Assembly (NCBI RefSeq): GCF_000297395.2
Contig: NZ_HF570108.1
Coordinates: forward strand, 2,510,101 to 2,574,100
Length of the DNA stretch: 64,000 nt
From: Micromonospora lupini str. Lupac 08
GTDB lineage: Bacteria > Actinomycetota > Actinomycetes > Mycobacteriales > Micromonosporaceae
Direction of reading: 5' to 3'
The translations under genes and the position numbers were made by a program. Positions 60,424 to 64,000 of the stretch are shown piece by piece; position 1 is the first letter of the stretch; each line of letters starts with the position of its first letter. Under the pieces are notes generated by a model. That model was given only the letters and a program-made list of their open reading frames with translations. It was not told where the DNA came from and searched no databases.

Positions 60424-61433
60424 CGAGCACCGTGGACACCGCCGCCGACGCGTCCCGCTCGACGCCGCCGTCCGGGCTGGTCGCCGTGGCCCACGCCCCG
60501 GGCTGGGTGCGGTACGCGCTGCTCGCCGTCGGGCTGGCCGTCGCCGTCTGGCTGCCCAACGGCCTCTACCCGGCGGTCGCGGTGGACATCCTCTGCTGGG
60601 CGCTGTTCGCCGTGGCGGTGGACCTGCTGCTCGGCTTCACCGGGCTGATGTCCTTCGGGCACGCCGCGTTCTGGGGCGCCTCGGCGTACGTCACCGGGTT
60701 GGTGGCCATCCACGCCGGCCTGCCGTTCCCGCTCGCGGTGCTGGCCGGAGCGCTCGCCGCGGCCCTGCTCGCCGTGCCGATCGGCTACCTGGCGGTCAAG
60801 CGGACCGGCATCTACTTCGCCATGGTGACCCTCGCGTTCGCGCAGATGGTCTACTACGTGGCCAACGAGTGGCGCTCCGTGACGCAGGGGGAGAACGGCC
60901 TGCAGGGGGTGCCGCGTTCGTTTCCCGGCCTGGATCTGACCGACGACTACTACTTCTACTACGCGATCCTGCCGATCGTGCTGCTCGGGCTGGCCGCCGC
61001 CTGGCGGATCGTGCACTCACCGTTCGGCCGGGTGCTCGTCGGCATCCGCGACAACCCGGCGCGCGCCCGTGCCCTGGGCTACCCGGTGCACCGCTACAAG
61101 CTCACCGCGTTCGTCCTGTCCGGGTTCATCGCCGGCCTCGGCGGCGGCCTGTTCGCGGTCGGGCACCGGTTCGTCTCGCTGGACGTGCTGCACTGGACCA
61201 CCTCCGGCAAGGCGGTCATCGTGGTGGTGCTCGGCGGGATCGGGACGCTGTGGGGCGGGGTGCTCGGCGCCGCGATCGTCGTACGCCTGGAGGACTGGCT
61301 GTCGTTCTCCGGCTTCGAGGCGATCGGCCTGGTCACGGGCGGCATCTTCGTCCTCGTGGTGGTGCTCTTCCGGCGCGGCATCTGGGGCAGCGCCGCCGCG
61401 CTGGCGCGCCGGCTGGCGCTGCGCCGCAGGTAA
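60420..61433 (+). CDS. livM: ABC importer permease LivM
   Basis: A 337-residue permease with about ten membrane helices. The LivM hallmarks are DLLLGFTGLMSFGHAAFWGASAYVTGL, FGRVLVGIRDNPARARALGYPVHRYKLTAFVLSGFIAGLGGGL and GGIGTLWGGVLGA. A strong hairpin follows its stop, consistent with the end of the operon. Confidence 0.94.
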   Translation: MTSTVDTAADASRSTPPSGLVAVAHAPGWVRYALLAVGLAVAVWLPNGLYPAVAVDILCWALFAVAVDLLLGFTGLMSFGHAAFWGASAYVTGLVAIHAGLPFPLAVLAGALAAALLAVPIGYLAVKRTGIYFAMVTLAFAQMVYYVANEWRSVTQGENGLQGVPRSFPGLDLTDDYYFYYAILPIVLLGLAAAWRIVHSPFGRVLVGIRDNPARARALGYPVHRYKLTAFVLSGFIAGLGGGLFAVGHRFVSLDVLHWTTSGKAVIVVVLGGIGTLWGGVLGAAIVVRLEDWLSFSGFEAIGLVTGGIFVLVVVLFRRGIWGSAAALARRLALRRR

Positions 61434-61473
61434 ATTCCGGCGGGGCGCATCCGTCGCGCGCGGTCGCGGCGAA

Positions 61474-61502
61474 CCCCCGGGTAGAGAACGTCTACCCGGG
61501 GG
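61474..61502 (+). terminator. hairpin after the liv operon
   Basis: CCCCCGGGTAGA and TCTACCCGGGGG form a 12-bp perfect stem with loop GAACG. It lies eight bases before the GTG start of the cobalamin-binding protein gene, so it could end the liv transcript or hold back translation of that gene. Confidence 0.65.
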
Positions 61503-61509
61503 TACGTCT

Positions 61510-62154
61510 GTGCTGACCGAGCCGATGCTTGCCGCTCCGATGCCGCCCGACGCGGTGCAGACCGCGCTCAAACGGGTCTCGCTGGCGGCCGAGGACCTGG
61601 ACGGGAACCGTGTCGCCACGCTGACGCGGGAGTTGGCCGCCGAGTGGGGCGTGCCGGCGCTCTGGGAGCAGGTCTGCCGGCCGCTGCTGGCGCTGTCGTC
61701 GGGGCGCGGCGCCGCCGAGATCGCCGTCGAGCACGCCCTGTCCGAGGGTGTCCGGACCGGTCTGGACGTGTACCGCCGCGAGCCCGGCCGCTCCCTGCCC
61801 GTCGGCGGGGTGCTGCTGGCCGGCGCCGAGCAGGAGGCGCACTCCCTCGGCCTGCACGCGCTCGCCGCCGCCCTGCGGGAGCGGGGGCGTGGCTGCCTGC
61901 ACCTGGGACCCGCGCTGCCCTGGCCCGCCCTGACCAGCGCGGTGCGCCGGGCTTGCCCGCACACGGTCGTGCTCTGGTCGCAGACGCCGGTCACCGGCCG
62001 CGCGTACCGCCTGGTGCGCTTCGCCCGGGACTTTCCCCACCTGCGGGTGTACGGCGCGGGGCCGGGCTGGATCGAGCCGCTGGCCGCGCCGGTGGGCCAT
62101 CTGGACGGATTGCCCGCCGCGGTCGCCGCCTGTCTGGCGGCTCAGCGAACGTGA
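61510..62154 (+). CDS. stand-alone cobalamin-binding-domain protein (CarH-like without HTH)
   Basis: A 214-residue protein from a GTG at 61510. The first ~100 residues are a helical-bundle cap of the methionine synthase/CarH type (ALKRVSLAAEDLDGNRVATLTRELAAEWGVPALWEQVCRPLLALS). Next comes a Rossmann-like B12 domain (VGGVLLAGAEQEAHSLGLHALAAALRERGRGCLHLGP) whose EAHSLG fits the ExHxxG cobalamin-ligand motif. MerR-family light sensors have this pair of domains behind an HTH, but no HTH is present here. It may be a B12 sensor acting through a partner, or a remnant. It follows the liv operon on the same strand. Confidence 0.75.
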   Translation: MLTEPMLAAPMPPDAVQTALKRVSLAAEDLDGNRVATLTRELAAEWGVPALWEQVCRPLLALSSGRGAAEIAVEHALSEGVRTGLDVYRREPGRSLPVGGVLLAGAEQEAHSLGLHALAAALRERGRGCLHLGPALPWPALTSAVRRACPHTVVLWSQTPVTGRAYRLVRFARDFPHLRVYGAGPGWIEPLAAPVGHLDGLPAAVAACLAAQRT

Positions 62155-62166
62155 TGCCCGCCACAT

Positions 62167-62239
62167 ACGATACGGATCGGTTCCGTATCGTTAATAGTCG
62201 CCCGTAGGCTGTCCGCGTTACGAGACTGGCCCGTATCGT
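62167..62239. promoter_or_regulatory. TetR-type operator of the MFS gene
   Basis: ACGATACGGA (62167-62176) and TCCGTATCGT (62182-62191) are perfect 10-bp inverted arms with a 5-bp spacer. A further half-site CCGTATCGT lies at 62231-62239, 37 bp before the MFS start. The TetR gene that begins at 63855, right after the MFS gene, is the likely binder. Confidence 0.65.
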
Positions 62240-62275
62240 ATTGCGCGACGGGTGCAACCGGGGGGAGAACCGGGC

Positions 62276-63844
62276 ATGGAACTGCACGAGAACACGGGAC
62301 ACCCGAGGAGGTGGGCGATCCTGGGGGTGCTGGTGATCAGCCTCCTCGTCGTCGTCCTCGACAACACGATCCTCAACGTCGCCCTGCGCACACTGGCCGA
62401 CCCGGTGCACGGCCTCGGGGCCAGCCAGGGCGAGCTGGAGTGGTCCATCAACTCCTACACGCTTGTGTTCGCCGGGCTGCTGTTCACCTTCGGGGTGCTC
62501 GGCGACCGCGCCGGCCGCAAGCGCTTCCTCATGATCGGGCTGGCGCTGTTCGGCCTGGCGTCACTGCTCTCCGCGTACGCGGACAGCCCCGCCCAGCTCA
62601 TCGCGGCCCGCGCCCTGATGGGGGTCGGCGGCGCGGCCATCATGCCGGTGACGCTCTCGATCATCTCCAACGTGTTCGACCCGCGTGAGCGCGGCCGGGC
62701 CATCGGCGTGTGGGCCGGCGCGGTCGGCCTGGCCGTGGCGATCGGCCCGATCCTCGGCGGCACGCTGCTGGAGCACTTCTGGTGGGGCTCGGTCTTCCTG
62801 ATCAACGTCCCGGTGGTCGTCGCCGGCGTGGTCCTGGTGGCGCTGCTGGTCCCCGAGTCGCGTGACCCGCGCCCCGGCCGCGTCGACCTGCTCGGCGTCC
62901 TGCTCTCCGTGGTCGGCCTGGTGGCCCTCTCCTACGGCATCATCGACGGCGGCGAGCACGGCTTCGACCGTCCGGTGGCCTGGGGCTCGATCCTGGTGGG
63001 CCTCGCCGTGCTGGCCTGGTTCGTCCGGCACGAGCTGCGCTCCGAGCACCCGTCGCTTGACGTCCGGCTGTTCAAGGTGCCCCGGTTCGCCGCGCCCGTG
63101 GCGATCGTCGGCCTGGTGTTCTTCGCCGCGATGGGCGTGATGTTCTTCAGCTCCTTCTACCTGCAGCTGGTGCGCGACTACAGCCCGCTGCAGACCGGCC
63201 TGCTCTTCCTGCCCTTCGCCGGTGCGCAGCTGATCTTCGCGCCGCGCAGCGCCGCGATGGTCCGCCGCTACGGCGGTCGGGCGGTCGCCGCCGTCGGGCT
63301 GGGGCTGACCGTGGTGGCACTTGCCGCGTTCGCCTTCATCGGCGCGTCCACCCCGATCTGGATCGTGCTTCTCGTCTTCTTCATCCAGGGCGTCGGGATG
63401 GCCAACATCATGCCGCCGGCCACCGAGTCCATCATGTCGGCGCTGCCCCGCGAGAAGGCCGGCGTGGGCTCCGCGGTCAGCAACACCGTCCGCCAGGTGG
63501 CGGGCGCGCTCGGCGTGGCGGTCCTCGGCTCGGTGCTCTCCGCGGTCTACCGCAGCGACGTGGGCGACGCGCTGACCGGCCTGCCTGCCCAGGCCCGCGA
63601 CGCCGCCAACGAGTCGATCTCCGGGGCGTACGCGGCGGCCGGAAACCTCGGCCCGGGGGCACCGACGCTGATCTCGGCGGCCAACGACGCCTTCGTCACC
63701 GCCATGCACTGGGCGGCGGCGCTCTCCGCGATCGTCGCGGCCCTCGGCATGCTTGTGGTGCTGCGGTGGATGCCGGGTCGCGACGCCCTGGCTCCGGCGT
63801 CGGCGGCACCCGCCGCCGAGCCCGAGTTGGCCGGGACGGCCTAG
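62276..63844 (+). CDS. MFS drug:H+ antiporter, DHA2 (14-TMS) family
   Basis: A 522-residue exporter with 14 membrane helices. The N-terminal [14 protein letters not shown], motif A-like [17 protein letters not shown] and motif [19 protein letters not shown] are of the EmrB/QacA DHA2 type. GGGGGAG precedes ATG 62276. It should pump cationic or hydrophobic drugs. The neighbouring TetR fragment and the upstream dyad suggest induction by a substrate. Confidence 0.93.
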   Translation: MELHENTGHPRRWAILGVLVISLLVVVLDNTILNVALRTLADPVHGLGASQGELEWSINSYTLVFAGLLFTFGVLGDRAGRKRFLMIGLALFGLASLLSAYADSPAQLIAARALMGVGGAAIMPVTLSIISNVFDPRERGRAIGVWAGAVGLAVAIGPILGGTLLEHFWWGSVFLINVPVVVAGVVLVALLVPESRDPRPGRVDLLGVLLSVVGLVALSYGIIDGGEHGFDRPVAWGSILVGLAVLAWFVRHELRSEHPSLDVRLFKVPRFAAPVAIVGLVFFAAMGVMFFSSFYLQLVRDYSPLQTGLLFLPFAGAQLIFAPRSAAMVRRYGGRAVAAVGLGLTVVALAAFAFIGASTPIWIVLLVFFIQGVGMANIMPPATESIMSALPREKAGVGSAVSNTVRQVAGALGVAVLGSVLSAVYRSDVGDALTGLPAQARDAANESISGAYAAAGNLGPGAPTLISAANDAFVTAMHWAAALSAIVAALGMLVVLRWMPGRDALAPASAAPAAEPELAGTA

Positions 63845-63854
63845 GTTCGGGACG

Positions 63855-64000
63855 ATGTCCGACATGACGTCAACTGCCGATGCTCCGCGGTCGCCCGGGC
63901 GACCGCGGAGCCTCCGCGCCGACGAGGCGATCATCGAGGCGACCCTCGACCTGCTCGCCGAGGGCAGCACCATCGAGGCGCTCTCGATCGAGGCGATCGC
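63855..64000 (+). CDS. TetR-family regulator, 3' truncated by the window
   Basis: The first 48 codons are present, reading SPGRPRSLRADEAIIEATLDLLAEGSTIEALSIEAIA. Basic residues and then the first HTH helices of a TetR protein are recognisable. ATG at 63855 follows the MFS stop by ten bases. The remainder lies beyond the window edge. Confidence 0.85.
   Translation, partial: MSDMTSTADAPRSPGRPRSLRADEAIIEATLDLLAEGSTIEALSIEAI

Noticed and set aside
1..64000. tRNA, rRNA, CRISPR arrays, transposases, integrases
   Set aside because: Looked for tRNA cloverleaf ends, rRNA-like conserved stretches, regularly spaced identical repeats and DDE or tyrosine recombinase motifs by eye; none seen. A tRNAscan and IS search could still find divergent cases.

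Overview
The window is a 64 kb chromosomal stretch of a high-GC actinomycete. The vitamin B6 operon beside a PimA-type mannosyltransferase, the very high G+C at third codon positions, the many GTG starts, and the mix of LuxR-type two-component systems, TetR and XRE regulators and secreted glycosidases all point to Actinomycetia. The overall feel is Micromonosporaceae (Micromonospora-like), but that genus is an inference. No rRNA, tRNA, CRISPR array, transposase or prophage gene was seen.

Layout. 1-5058 is a housekeeping block: pimA (5' end missing), a small membrane-anchored protein, pdxS-pdxT, yebC and a DUF402 protein. 5221-7485 is a divergent pair of membrane-spanning helix-turn-helix proteins; one ectodomain is lectin-like, the other is a peptidoglycan-binding domain plus a lysozyme fold that has lost its catalytic Glu. 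7551-15722 carries a secreted vanadium haloperoxidase-like enzyme, an ABC-2 exporter with its own two-component system, a PadR/membrane-protein module and a secreted protein. 15846-24426 has a Ser/Thr kinase, an ECF-type sigma factor with a lipoprotein, yciO, dnaE and an ABC-F ATPase with a probable leader peptide. 24680-28809 has a HigBA-type toxin-antitoxin pair, a DUF2306 protein and a coupled four-gene operon ending in a histidine kinase and response regulator. 28895-32640 is a CitA/CitB-like sensor pair divergent from a dctA-type dicarboxylate symporter. 32849-35094 is an XRE regulator with small accessory genes, one frameshifted by a 5-bp tandem duplication. 35418-44697 holds an alpha-galactosidase, an FUSC-family protein, a large LRR-Roco GTPase, a class V aminotransferase and a secreted peptidoglycan-binding protein. 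44790-49404 is a TetR-controlled acyl-CoA/aldehyde/alcohol dehydrogenase unit. 49457-56579 carries small unknowns, a hydrolase, a second PadR module, a TetR/FAD-monooxygenase module and an SPFH protein. 56803-62154 is a complete branched-chain-amino-acid-type ABC importer followed by a stand-alone cobalamin-binding protein. The window ends in an MFS exporter and the start of a TetR regulator.

How the parts work together. Many transcription units are paired with their own regulator, and in most cases a palindromic operator can be read directly in the intergenic DNA: two PadR operators, the HigA-type operator, three TetR operator sets, a LacI-type operator at the alpha-galactosidase promoter, and repeated TCGGACA boxes between the two membrane HTH genes. 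Translational coupling through ATGA, GTGA or TTGA overlaps defines many of the operons. Two 77-bp palindromes with nearly the same sequence, plus a half copy at the pdxS/pdxT junction, look like a dispersed intergenic repeat family.
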